Source: VAZQ01 sp036555745
Lineage (GTDB): Bacteria > Pseudomonadota > Alphaproteobacteria > Rhizobiales > Xanthobacteraceae
Length of the DNA stretch: 6,495 nucleotides
Reading direction: 5' to 3'
Assembly (NCBI GenBank): GCA_036555745.1
Contig: DATBKV010000313.1
Coordinates: 1 to 6,495, forward strand
Made by a program: the position numbers and the translations under genes. The notes beneath the pieces are model-generated. The model did no database searches. It saw only the letters and a list, made by a program, of their open reading frames with translations, and had not been told where the DNA came from. This document shows, piece after piece, positions 1-4,814 of the stretch. Numbering within the stretch: the first letter of the stretch is position 1; each line of letters opens with the position of its first letter.

Positions 1-1239
1 GTTGTCCTGTACATGGTGAAGTATCTGCTCGATCCCGCGCGGGTCGAGGGGGTCGTCGGCTTCGGCACGGTCAAGGCCGCGCTCGAGCTCGTGTTCGGAA
101 AGCTCGACCCGCAGCCGTTGGCCTCGCAGCTGTTCGGCTTCTACACCGGCCTGGCTTATTTCATGCCTGTCGTCGGCGGCCTCATCGCCGATCGCCTGAT
201 CGGGCAGCGCCGCACCGTCGTTATCGGCGGGGTGCTGATGGCGATGGGCCATTTCATGATGACCTTCGAGTCGCTGTTCCTGTTCGCGCTGCTGTTCCTG
301 ATTCTCGGCATCGGCGCATTCAAGCCCAACATCTCGACCCAGGTCGGCGCGCTCTACGCGCCGACGGACGACCGGCGCGATCGCGCCTATTCGATCTTCT
401 ATCTCGGCATCAATATCGGAGCGTTTCTTGCACCGCTCATTTGCGGCGCGCTCGCTGTGCGCTACGGATGGCACTATGGCTTCGCCGCCGCCGGCATCGG
501 AATGCTGGTGAGCCTCGGCATCTATCTCGGCGGCCGGCGCACGCTGCCGCCCGACACGGTGCCGCGGGAGAAGCCGGCCGCATGGACGCGGCAGCCGCTC
601 GCGGCCGGCGAGCGCCGCGCCGTCGCGAGCCTGATCGCCATCTCCGCCGTGGCGGTCCTGTTCTGGGCCGCCTACGACCAGCAGGGCAACACCACGCTGC
701 TCTGGGCCGAGGATTTCACCGACCGGTCGGTCGAGCTTGCGTTCTGGCGCGGCGAAATTCCGTCGCCTTGGTTCCTCGCCCTCAACCCGCTCATGATCTT
801 CCTGTTCACCCCGCTGCTCGTCCGCATCTGGGCGCAGCAGGGTCGCCGCGGGGTCGAGCCTCGACCCGTCACCAAGATGGCGTTCGGCTGTCTTTGCGTC
901 GCGCTCGCCAACCTGCTGATGGCGACGGCGGCATGGAATGCGACCGGCAAGGCGAGCGCGCTATGGCTCGTCGGCTACTTCGGCCTCGCCACCATCGGCG
1001 AGCTTCACGTCGCTCCGATCGGCCTGGCATTGATCTCGAAGCAAGCCCCCGTCGGCATGCTCTCGCTGATGATGGGGGTGTGGTTCGCGGCCACGCTGCC
1101 CGCCGACATCCTCGCAGGTTTCCTCGGCGGGTTCTGGACCGGCATGGCGAAGCCGAGCTTCTTCGTGATGATTGCGCTGATCGTCGGGCTCGCCAGCGCG
1201 GTGCTCTGGCTCGCAAGCCTCCTGCTCCGGAACCGGTAG
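1..1239 (+). CDS. POT/PTR2 family proton-dependent oligopeptide transporter (5' truncated by window edge)
   Basis: This is an inner-membrane major facilitator superfamily carrier of the POT/PTR2 family, whose members import di- and tripeptides with protons. The frame is open from base 1 (VVLYMVKYLL). That matches the end of POT helix 1, so the real start and the ExxERFxYY motif lie upstream; the ATG at 13 is internal. About 412 residues are visible of a usual 450-500. Visible marks, numbered from base 1, are an MFS loop motif DRLIGQRR near residues 64-71, the GAFKPNISTQVG stretch near 105-116 and the PTR2 signature FYLGINIGAFLAPLICG starting near 133. Many hydrophobic segments follow, and the protein ends in a membrane helix and a short basic tail (LLLRNR). 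Family assignment is firm; substrate is inferred from the family only. It converges with the minus-strand complex I subunit gene, with an 86-bp gap. Confidence 0.93.
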   Translation, partial: VVLYMVKYLLDPARVEGVVGFGTVKAALELVFGKLDPQPLASQLFGFYTGLAYFMPVVGGLIADRLIGQRRTVVIGGVLMAMGHFMMTFESLFLFALLFLILGIGAFKPNISTQVGALYAPTDDRRDRAYSIFYLGINIGAFLAPLICGALAVRYGWHYGFAAAGIGMLVSLGIYLGGRRTLPPDTVPREKPAAWTRQPLAAGERRAVASLIAISAVAVLFWAAYDQQGNTTLLWAEDFTDRSVELAFWRGEIPSPWFLALNPLMIFLFTPLLVRIWAQQGRRGVEPRPVTKMAFGCLCVALANLLMATAAWNATGKASALWLVGYFGLATIGELHVAPIGLALISKQAPVGMLSLMMGVWFAATLPADILAGFLGGFWTGMAKPSFFVMIALIVGLASAVLWLASLLLRNR

Positions 1240-1280
1240 CCGGTCGTCCCACCGTGCCGCGTGACGATCGCGCGCCCCGG

Positions 1281-1297
1281 GCGCCGCAGCCGGCGCT
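1281..1297. terminator. Possible terminator hairpin between convergent genes
   Basis: GCGCCG (1281-1286), a CAGC loop and CGGCGC (1291-1296) form a perfect 6-bp GC stem with a tetraloop. It lies 41 bp after the transporter stop and 29 bp after the stop of the converging complex I subunit gene. It is followed on the plus strand by TGTTG, not a real U-tract. Short GC inverted repeats arise easily in DNA this GC-rich, so position is the main argument. Confidence 0.3.
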
Positions 1298-1325
1298 GTT
1301 GCGCGCACAATGCCGGCGCACGAGA

Positions 1326-1631
1326 TCAGTGGGTCCAGGGATCGCGCCGGTTGTAGGCGAAATTGTCGGCGTAGGACATCCCGTGCCGCACCGGCGGCTC
1401 GAACGGGAGAACCTCGTAGGGGATGCCGTTGCGCTCGCAGTACGCGATCGCCTCCTCGGCGGTATCGAAGCGCAGCTGCACCTGCTGGCGCATGTCGCCC
1501 GAGCTCGTCCAGCCCATCAGCGGCTCGATCTCGCGCGGCTCTTCGGGCTCGTAATCGAGCACCCAGTCCTTGGTCTTGGCGGTGCCCGACTGCATCGCGG
1601 TCCTGGCGGGCTTGTAGATGCGTGCGGTCAT
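1326..1631 (-). CDS. NDUFS4-like complex I accessory subunit (ETC complex I subunit conserved region)
   Basis: A 101-residue protein of the family that includes the mitochondrial 18-kDa complex I subunit NDUFS4. The family is found in alphaproteobacteria as a supernumerary NADH:quinone oxidoreductase subunit on the cytoplasmic arm. Diagnostic stretches are PLMGWTSSGD (37-46), LRFDTAEEAIAYCERNG (53-69), IPYEV (70-74) and the C-terminal SYADNFAYNRRDPWTH (86-101). These line up with the GW-S-D, L-F-T-E-A, NG--Y and SY--NF--N-R positions I remember from NDUFS4. There is no targeting peptide, as expected for a bacterial copy. The start ATG at 1631 lies 27 nt after the CCA end of tRNA-Pro on the same strand, with no obvious promoter and only a weak ribosome site. 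Read-through from the tRNA promoter is therefore plausible. The main nuo operon is not in the window. Confidence 0.9.
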   Translation of the reverse strand: MTARIYKPARTAMQSGTAKTKDWVLDYEPEEPREIEPLMGWTSSGDMRQQVQLRFDTAEEAIAYCERNGIPYEVLPFEPPVRHGMSYADNFAYNRRDPWTH

Positions 1632-1658
1632 CGCCTGCGTTCGCTCGAAGGGTCGGCA

Positions 1659-1735
1659 TGGTCGGGGCAGCAGGATTTGAACCTGCGACCTGGAGTACCC
1701 AAAACTCCCGCGCTACCAGGCTGCGCTATGCCCCG
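1659..1735 (-). tRNA. tRNA-Pro (anticodon UGG)
   Basis: A 77-nt cloverleaf on the minus strand. The acceptor stem CGGGGCA pairs with TGCCCCG, followed by discriminator A and an encoded CCA (1659-1661). The D arm is AGCGCAGCCTGGTAGCGC. The anticodon stem GGAGT/ACTCC encloses the loop TTTGGGT, giving anticodon TGG at 1701-1699. The T arm contains GGTTCAAATCC. Every stem pairs, and the sequence reads as a standard bacterial proline tRNA with first base C. It sits between the DUF192 gene and the complex I subunit gene, all on the same strand. Confidence 0.97.
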
Positions 1736-1751
1736 GCGCCGCCGCCGGCCT

Positions 1752-1780
1752 CGATACACGGTTCGGTTTGGGCCAGCAAG
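1752..1780 (-). promoter_or_regulatory. Probable sigma-70 promoter of tRNA-Pro
   Basis: On the minus strand a CTTGCT -35 box (1780-1775) is separated by 17 bp from a GTATCG -10 box (1757-1752). This puts the start of transcription around 1745, about 10 nt before the mature tRNA 5' end. The -35 box matches the rhizobial CTTGAC consensus at 4 of 6 positions and the -10 is only a partial match. The spacing and the location in the 66-bp gap after the DUF192 stop support it. Confidence 0.4.
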
Positions 1781-1801
1781 CCGCGCGCACTCCGTACTAG
1801 A

Positions 1802-2269
1802 TTAGCGCGCGTTGAAGATGGCGTGCGCCACCCGGTCGCCGGGGGCGATGCCGAGCTTTTTCGCGGTGCCGGCGACCACCTCGAGCACCGCGCGCACCGG
1901 ACCGCCCGACGGCACGAGCGCCTCCGACAGCGGCACCGTGTTTTCGGCGATGCGCAGGATGCGGCCATCCCCCCGAATGAAGATCATGTCGAGCGGAATG
2001 TAGGTGTTCTTCATCCAGAAGGTGGTCGGCTGCTCCTGGTGGAAGTCGAACAGCATGCCCTGCCCTTCCGGCAGCTCGCGGCGAAACATCAGCCCCCTCG
2101 CCTGCTCCTCCGGCGTGGAGGCGAGCTCCACCGCGAACACGTGCACGCCGTTCTTGCTGGCGATCTCGAGCGGCTGCAGCGTGGGCGCCGCCGCGCCGCC
2201 GGAAGTGGCGGCGAGCGGCAGGGTGAGCGCAAGGAGCGTGGCGAAAACGACGAGCAGGCAGCGACGCAT
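1802..2269 (-). CDS. DUF192 family exported protein
   Basis: A 155-residue protein of the DUF192 family (PF02643), whose molecular function is not established. The N-terminus MRRCLLVVFATLLALTLPLA is a signal peptide, with likely cleavage after the AAA near residue 28, so the mature ~127-residue domain should be periplasmic. The Cys at residue 4 is not in a lipobox. Family hallmarks are STPEEQARGLMFRREL (51-66), MLFDF (72-76), FWMKNTYIPLDMIFI (84-98), a VP-SG region (119-122) and VLEVVAG with KLGIAPGD (128-145). Two alternative starts exist, at 2275 and 2302. I prefer 2269 because a GAGG lies 9 nt upstream, whereas it would be only 3 nt from 2275. A TATGAT box (2303-2298, minus) overlapping the 2302 ATG would, if it is a -10 element, exclude the longest form. 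It is followed on the same strand by tRNA-Pro. Confidence 0.9.
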   Translation of the reverse strand: MRRCLLVVFATLLALTLPLAATSGGAAAPTLQPLEIASKNGVHVFAVELASTPEEQARGLMFRRELPEGQGMLFDFHQEQPTTFWMKNTYIPLDMIFIRGDGRILRIAENTVPLSEALVPSGGPVRAVLEVVAGTAKKLGIAPGDRVAHAIFNAR

Positions 2270-2278
2270 GGGCATTGG

Positions 2279-2282
2279 CCTC
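2279..2282 (-). promoter_or_regulatory. Ribosome binding site (GAGG) that selects the DUF192 start
   Basis: GAGG on the minus strand ends 9 nt before the ATG at 2269 and only 3 nt before the in-frame ATG at 2275. The spacing favours the downstream ATG, which also gives a textbook signal-peptide n-region (MRR). Confidence 0.55.
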
Positions 2283-2348
2283 GATTGAAGAGCCTCCATC
2301 ATAGCAAACTTGGGCTTGGATGCGGGGGCGTGCCGAGCGCTGCGACAC

Positions 2349-2402
2349 GGCCGATGCGCCGCGCTCGCCAGTGGCGCAACGCGCGGCCCGGAGGTATCGG
2401 CC
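2349..2402 (-). terminator. Possible terminator or structured spacer after the cold-shock gene
   Basis: The spacer between the cold-shock stop and the DUF192 start holds nested inverted repeats: GGCCGAT (2349-2355) with ATCGGCC (2396-2402), and inside it GCGCC (2356-2360) with GGCGC (2373-2377), or alternatively GCCGCGC (2358-2364) with GCGCGGC (2381-2387). No U-tract follows on the minus strand. It could weaken read-through into the DUF192 gene, but GC-rich DNA gives such pairings by chance. Confidence 0.25.
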
Positions 2403-2407
2403 AGCGC

Positions 2408-3013
2408 TCAGTGCGAGGCCGGACCGAGAGGTGCGCCTTCCGGTCGCACCTCGGTCGCCATCAAGCCTTTCGGTCCGGGCCCGAAGCGCACGAGCACGTA
2501 TTGGCCCGGGCGCAGTTCGGTCAGGCCGAAACGCCGGAGCGTCTCCATGTGCACGAAAATGTCGGGCGTCCCCTCGCCGCGGGTGAGGAACCCGAAGCCG
2601 CGCAGCCGGTTGAACCACTTCACCTGCGCCCGCTCGAGCGCGCTCGTCGCCGACACCGTCACGTGGGTGCGCGGCGGCGGCATCTGCGCGGGGTGCACTG
2701 CGGTCGAGTCGTCCATGGAGACGACGCGAAACGCCTGCAGGCCGCGCGGACGCTGCAATGCTTCCACCACGACGCGCGCGCCTTCGTAGGCGACCTGGAA
2801 GCCGTCACGCCGCAGGCACGTCACGTGCAGGAGGATGTCGGGCATCCCGTTATCGGGAACGATGAAGCCGTAGCCCTTGGCGACGTCGAACCATTTGATG
2901 ACGCCGGTCAACTCGATGACGCTCGCAGCCTCGTCACCGATCTCGGCGCCGGCACCGCGGGCGATGTCCAAACCGCCGCCTGGCCCCTTGGGTCCAATTC
3001 CGTCCGACGTCAT
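2408..3013 (-). CDS. Cold-shock protein with two cold-shock domains
   Basis: A 201-residue cytoplasmic single-stranded nucleic-acid-binding protein with two tandem cold-shock domains, a form common in alphaproteobacteria and about three times the length of CspA. The proteins act as RNA chaperones or antiterminators; the target here is unknown. Residues 1-35 are a Gly/acidic-rich, probably disordered leader. CSD1 (about 36-100) has GVIKWFDVAKGYGFIV with RNP1 KGYGFIV (46-52) and RNP2-like ILLHV (60-64). CSD2 (about 127-190) has QVKWFNRLRGFGFLT with RNP1 RGFGFLT (138-144) and RNP2 IFVHM (152-156). A Pro-rich linker (102-126) separates them. The frame stays open upstream to an ATG at 3124, but that 37-residue extension is Arg/Phe-rich and unlike the family, so I start at MTSDGIG. 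The ribosome site there is weak (TTGGGG), leaving the start moderately uncertain. Confidence 0.92.
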   Translation of the reverse strand: MTSDGIGPKGPGGGLDIARGAGAEIGDEAASVIELTGVIKWFDVAKGYGFIVPDNGMPDILLHVTCLRRDGFQVAYEGARVVVEALQRPRGLQAFRVVSMDDSTAVHPAQMPPPRTHVTVSATSALERAQVKWFNRLRGFGFLTRGEGTPDIFVHMETLRRFGLTELRPGQYVLVRFGPGPKGLMATEVRPEGAPLGPASH

Positions 3014-3072
3014 GACGCCCCAACGCCGCCGCTCAGTCCAGGCGCTTCTTGCGTGCGCTTCGAATCTTGGCC

Positions 3073-3097
3073 GCTGCCGAAGATAGCATTCGGCTGC
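3073..3097. repeat. Inverted repeat in the leader between the sirtuin and cold-shock genes
   Basis: GCTGCCGAA (3073-3081) and TTCGGCTGC (3089-3097) are arms of an inverted repeat with one mismatch (T/T at 3075/3095) and a 7-nt loop. On the minus strand it lies 76 nt after the sirtuin stop and 59 nt before the chosen cold-shock start. It could be a terminator for the sirtuin (no U-tract follows), a 5'-UTR hairpin, or an operator. The loop strand contains CTATCT (3086-3081, minus), a near match to the rhizobial -10 box, but I see no -35 at the right distance. Confidence 0.4.
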
Positions 3098-3173
3098 AAA
3101 CGGGAAAGGCCAAAATGCATTCACGCGCTAAAAGAGGTGGAAGGCTGTGCACATCTTCGCCGCCCGTGCCGAA

Positions 3174-3938
3174 TCAGTGGGCGATGAAAGGAGATAGCAC
3201 CGTCCCGATGTCGTCGCGCACGACCAAGTCGGCAATTTCGTCGAAATCGGTCGCCTCGCGATTGATAATCACCAAACGGGCGCCGTTTCGCTTGGCCAGC
3301 AAGGGGAACCCGGCAGCCGGCCACACCACCAGGGAGGATCCGACCGCGAGAAAAAGATCACAGTCAAGCGTCAGTTGCTCGGCGCGGCGCATTTCGCGTT
3401 CGGGCATCGCCTGCCCGAAGGAAATCGTCGCCGTCTTGATGTGGCCGCCGCAGTCGGGACAGTCCGGTGCGCGTTCGCGCGCGCTGACGAACTGCTCGCG
3501 CACCCAACCCAGCTCGTAGCGCTTGCTGCAGCCGAGGCATAGAGCGTAGCTATTGTTGCCGTGCAGCTCGATCACGTGTTCCGGCGGAATTCCCGAGCTT
3601 TGATGCAGGTTGTCGATGTTCTGCGTGATCACCGCCGGCGCCTTGCCTGCGCGATGGAAGCTCGCGAGCGCAAGGTGGCCGCGGCCCGGGCGGGCTTCGG
3701 AAAATTGCGCGTCCATGGCGAAGCGCCGCCGCCAGGCCTCGTCGCGCATGTCCTGACGGGCGAGGAATTCGTCGAACGGGATCGGCCTGTTCTTGGTCCA
3801 TAGTCCGCCGGGGGAACGGAAGTCCGGTATCCCGCATTCGGTGGAGATGCCGGCGCCGGTGAACGGCGCGATCGTGCGCGCGCCCTCGATGAGCTCCTGC
3901 AACCGGTCGATCGCCGTCTCCAGGTCCGGCGCGATCAT
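3174..3938 (-). CDS. Sir2 family NAD-dependent protein deacylase (sirtuin)
   Basis: A 254-residue sirtuin. The family removes acetyl or other acyl groups from protein lysines using NAD+, releasing nicotinamide and O-acyl-ADP-ribose; a classic bacterial target is acetyl-CoA synthetase. Visible parts are the NAD-binding GAGIST with GIPDFRSPGGLW (28-47), TQNIDNLH (105-112), the catalytic base H126 in ELHGN, a Zn site made of C134/C137 (CLGC) and C160/C163 (CPDC), GSSLVVWPAAGFP (200-212) and the late NRE (226-228) motif contacting NAD. All key residues are intact. The frame remains open upstream to 4244, antisense to gloA. The family domain begins only after 3938, and a GAGG sits 9 nt before that ATG, so I use MIAPDLETA. 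The bacterial name cobB is often applied, but the subclass cannot be settled by eye. It is divergent from gloA with 51 bp between starts. Confidence 0.95.
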   Translation of the reverse strand: MIAPDLETAIDRLQELIEGARTIAPFTGAGISTECGIPDFRSPGGLWTKNRPIPFDEFLARQDMRDEAWRRRFAMDAQFSEARPGRGHLALASFHRAGKAPAVITQNIDNLHQSSGIPPEHVIELHGNNSYALCLGCSKRYELGWVREQFVSARERAPDCPDCGGHIKTATISFGQAMPEREMRRAEQLTLDCDLFLAVGSSLVVWPAAGFPLLAKRNGARLVIINREATDFDEIADLVVRDDIGTVLSPFIAH

Positions 3939-3947
3939 GTATGCTTG

Positions 3948-3951
3948 CCTC
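3948..3951 (-). promoter_or_regulatory. Ribosome binding site (GAGG) that selects the sirtuin start
   Basis: GAGG on the minus strand stands 9 nt before the ATG at 3938. It supports that start over the longer open frame running back through the divergent gloA gene. Confidence 0.6.
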
Positions 3952-3989
3952 ACGCGTTTGTTTGCCAAGCGAAGCAAAGAGGTCACACC

Positions 3990-4445
3990 ATGAGATATCT
4001 GCATACCATGCTGCGCGTGCGCAATCTCGATCAAGCGCTCGATTTCTACTGCAGCAAGCTCGGGCTCAAGGAGGTGCGCCGCCGGGTCGATGACAAGAAC
4101 CGCTACACGCTCGTGTTCCTGGCCGCGCCGGAGGACGAAGGGCGGGTCGAGGAGAGCAAGCGCACCGGCCGCGACGCGCCATTGGTCGAGCTGACCTACA
4201 ACTGGGACGGCGAGGACTACGGCGAGGCGCGCTATTTCGGCCACTTGGCCTACGAGGTCGATGACATTTATGGCCTATGCGAGCGGCTGATGAAGGCCGG
4301 GGTCACCATCAACCGGCCGCCGCGCGACGGCGTCATGGCGTTCGTGCGTTCGCCCGACAAGCACTCGATCGAGCTGCTGCAGAAGGGCGGCCCGCTGCCG
4401 CCGAAGGAACCCTGGGCTTCCATGCCGAACACCGGCAAGTGGTGA
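3990..4445 (+). CDS. gloA: Lactoylglutathione lyase (glyoxalase I)
   Basis: A 151-residue VOC-fold enzyme that converts the methylglyoxal-glutathione hemithioacetal to S-D-lactoylglutathione in the cytoplasm, the first step of the glyoxalase pathway. The start MRYLHTMLRVRNLDQALDFY is near-identical in pattern to E. coli GloA. The four metal ligands are present as H5, E67 (LVELTYNW), H85 (YFGHLAYEV) and E128 (SIELLQ), corresponding to H5, E56, H74 and E122 of the 135-residue E. coli enzyme. Between H5 and E67 there are about 11 extra residues (APEDEGRVEESKRTGRDAP region). The C-terminus has an extension ending PWASMPNTGKW, which I associate with alphaproteobacterial homologues. The start is fixed by the family N-terminus and by AGAGG (3978-3982) 7 nt upstream; the frame is open further back, to an ATG at 3945. 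Glyoxalase II is not in the window. The gene is divergent from the sirtuin gene. Confidence 0.96.
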   Translation: MRYLHTMLRVRNLDQALDFYCSKLGLKEVRRRVDDKNRYTLVFLAAPEDEGRVEESKRTGRDAPLVELTYNWDGEDYGEARYFGHLAYEVDDIYGLCERLMKAGVTINRPPRDGVMAFVRSPDKHSIELLQKGGPLPPKEPWASMPNTGKW

Positions 4446-4453
4446 CGTCCCAC

Positions 4454-4496
4454 GGAAGCGCCCGCGGACGCGAAGTTCCGGGCTCAGGGCGCTTCC
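4454..4496 (+). terminator. Candidate hairpin terminator of gloA
   Basis: GGAAGCGCCC (4454-4463) and GGGCGCTTCC (4487-4496) are a perfect 10-bp inverted repeat around a 23-nt loop, beginning 8 nt after the gloA stop. It is followed by TTGCC and not a U-run, so it is an imperfect intrinsic terminator. The perfect pairing and the position make it better supported than the other GC hairpins here. Confidence 0.5.
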
Positions 4497-4525
4497 TTGC
4501 CGCTCACGTCGCTTCCTTGCCGCTC
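4490..4525 (+). repeat. Tandem 16-bp direct repeat
   Basis: CGCTTCCTTGCCGCTC occurs perfectly at 4490-4505 and again at 4510-4525, a 20-bp period with a 4-nt ACGT spacer. The first copy contributes the right arm of the gloA hairpin. The second copy supplies the -35 box of the tRNA-Glu promoter. The 7-nt GGAAGCG of the left hairpin arm could pair with either copy. Confidence 0.75.
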
Positions 4526-4544
4526 CGCGCAAACGTCTCTATAT
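4516..4544 (+). promoter_or_regulatory. Sigma-70 promoter of tRNA-Glu
   Basis: CTTGCC (4516-4521), a 17-bp spacer and CTATAT (4539-4544) match the rhizobial housekeeping consensus CTTGAC-N17-CTATAT at 11 of 12 positions. Transcription would begin near 4551, about 18 nt before the mature tRNA 5' end. The -35 box is part of the second copy of the 16-bp direct repeat. Confidence 0.75.
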
Positions 4545-4568
4545 GTCCGCGCCGCGATCGCCCCTCCA

Positions 4569-4644
4569 GCGCCCTTCGTCTAGCGGTCCAGGACGCCGCC
4601 CTTTCACGGCGGAAACACGGGTTCGAGTCCCGTAGGGCGCGCCA
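4569..4644 (+). tRNA. tRNA-Glu (anticodon UUC)
   Basis: A 76-nt cloverleaf. The acceptor stem GCGCCCT pairs with AGGGCGC, followed by discriminator G and an encoded CCA (4642-4644). The anticodon stem CCGCC/GGCGG (4596-4600, 4608-4612) encloses the loop CTTTCAC, giving anticodon TTC at 4603-4605. The T arm ACGGGTTCGAGTCCCGT is perfect. The tRNA is complete, including its 3' end, which is the segment that tRNA-targeting integrases usually use and rebuild. DNA to the right changes character. Confidence 0.97.
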
Positions 4645-4646
4645 GT

Positions 4647-4802
4647 AATTTCCTACCAACCAGCAACGCCGGGGCGCGGCCTCCCGACTTTGCCCATGTC
4701 ACCTACACCGAAATGGATGATCGGGGCACCTGGAGAGCCGAACTCCTGAGAGAGTTGCAAAGCGCCGGCTACACTGTCGATTCGGGACGAGCCTTAGCTT
4801 GA
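4647..4802 (+). pseudogene. Possible 3' remnant of an unidentified protein-coding gene
   Basis: The gap between tRNA-Glu and the convergent large gene contains an open frame ending at TGA 4800-4802. Its last ~38 codons read DFAHVTYTEMDDRGTWRAELL, then RELQSAGYTVDSGRALA. This looks like a genuine protein C-terminus: amphipathic helix WRAELLRELQSAGY, then a short strand and tail. The only in-frame ATG (4713) would give 29 residues and has no good ribosome site, and the frame runs back into the tRNA without a start. I read it as a decayed 3' end, possibly left where an element met the tRNA. I do not recognise the parent family. It could instead be a small real protein or chance. Confidence 0.35.
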
Positions 4803-4814
4803 CCGTCGAAAGCA

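Noticed and set aside
441..1805. A 454-codon plus-strand open frame overlapping the transporter and continuing past it.
   Set aside because: It is a shadow in another frame of the transporter, which has clear POT signatures; the product is Arg/Ala/Pro/His-rich with no family features, and it reads across the tRNA.
3014..3124. A 37-residue N-terminal extension of the cold-shock protein (start at 3124).
   Set aside because: The extension is Arg/Phe/Trp-rich and unlike the family, and it would leave only 49 bp after the sirtuin stop with no clear ribosome site. It is kept as an alternative but not as the call.
1310..3187. A 625-codon plus-strand open frame, the longest in the window.
   Set aside because: It runs antisense through the complex I subunit, tRNA-Pro, DUF192 and cold-shock genes. 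Its translation is Arg/His/Ala-rich low-complexity sequence, typical of a shadow frame in high-GC DNA. It contains the AGFEPAT-WSTQNSRATRLRYAP string, a well-known false translation of the tRNA-Pro antisense strand.
3939..4244. A 102-residue N-terminal extension of the sirtuin.
   Set aside because: It is antisense to the well-supported gloA gene, lies outside the Sir2 domain, and a properly spaced ribosome site precedes the ATG at 3938.
4569..4700. An att-site duplication of the tRNA-Glu 3' end within the window.
   Set aside because: I looked for a second copy of the T-arm/acceptor sequence to the right and found none before 6495. A far att end could lie outside the window.
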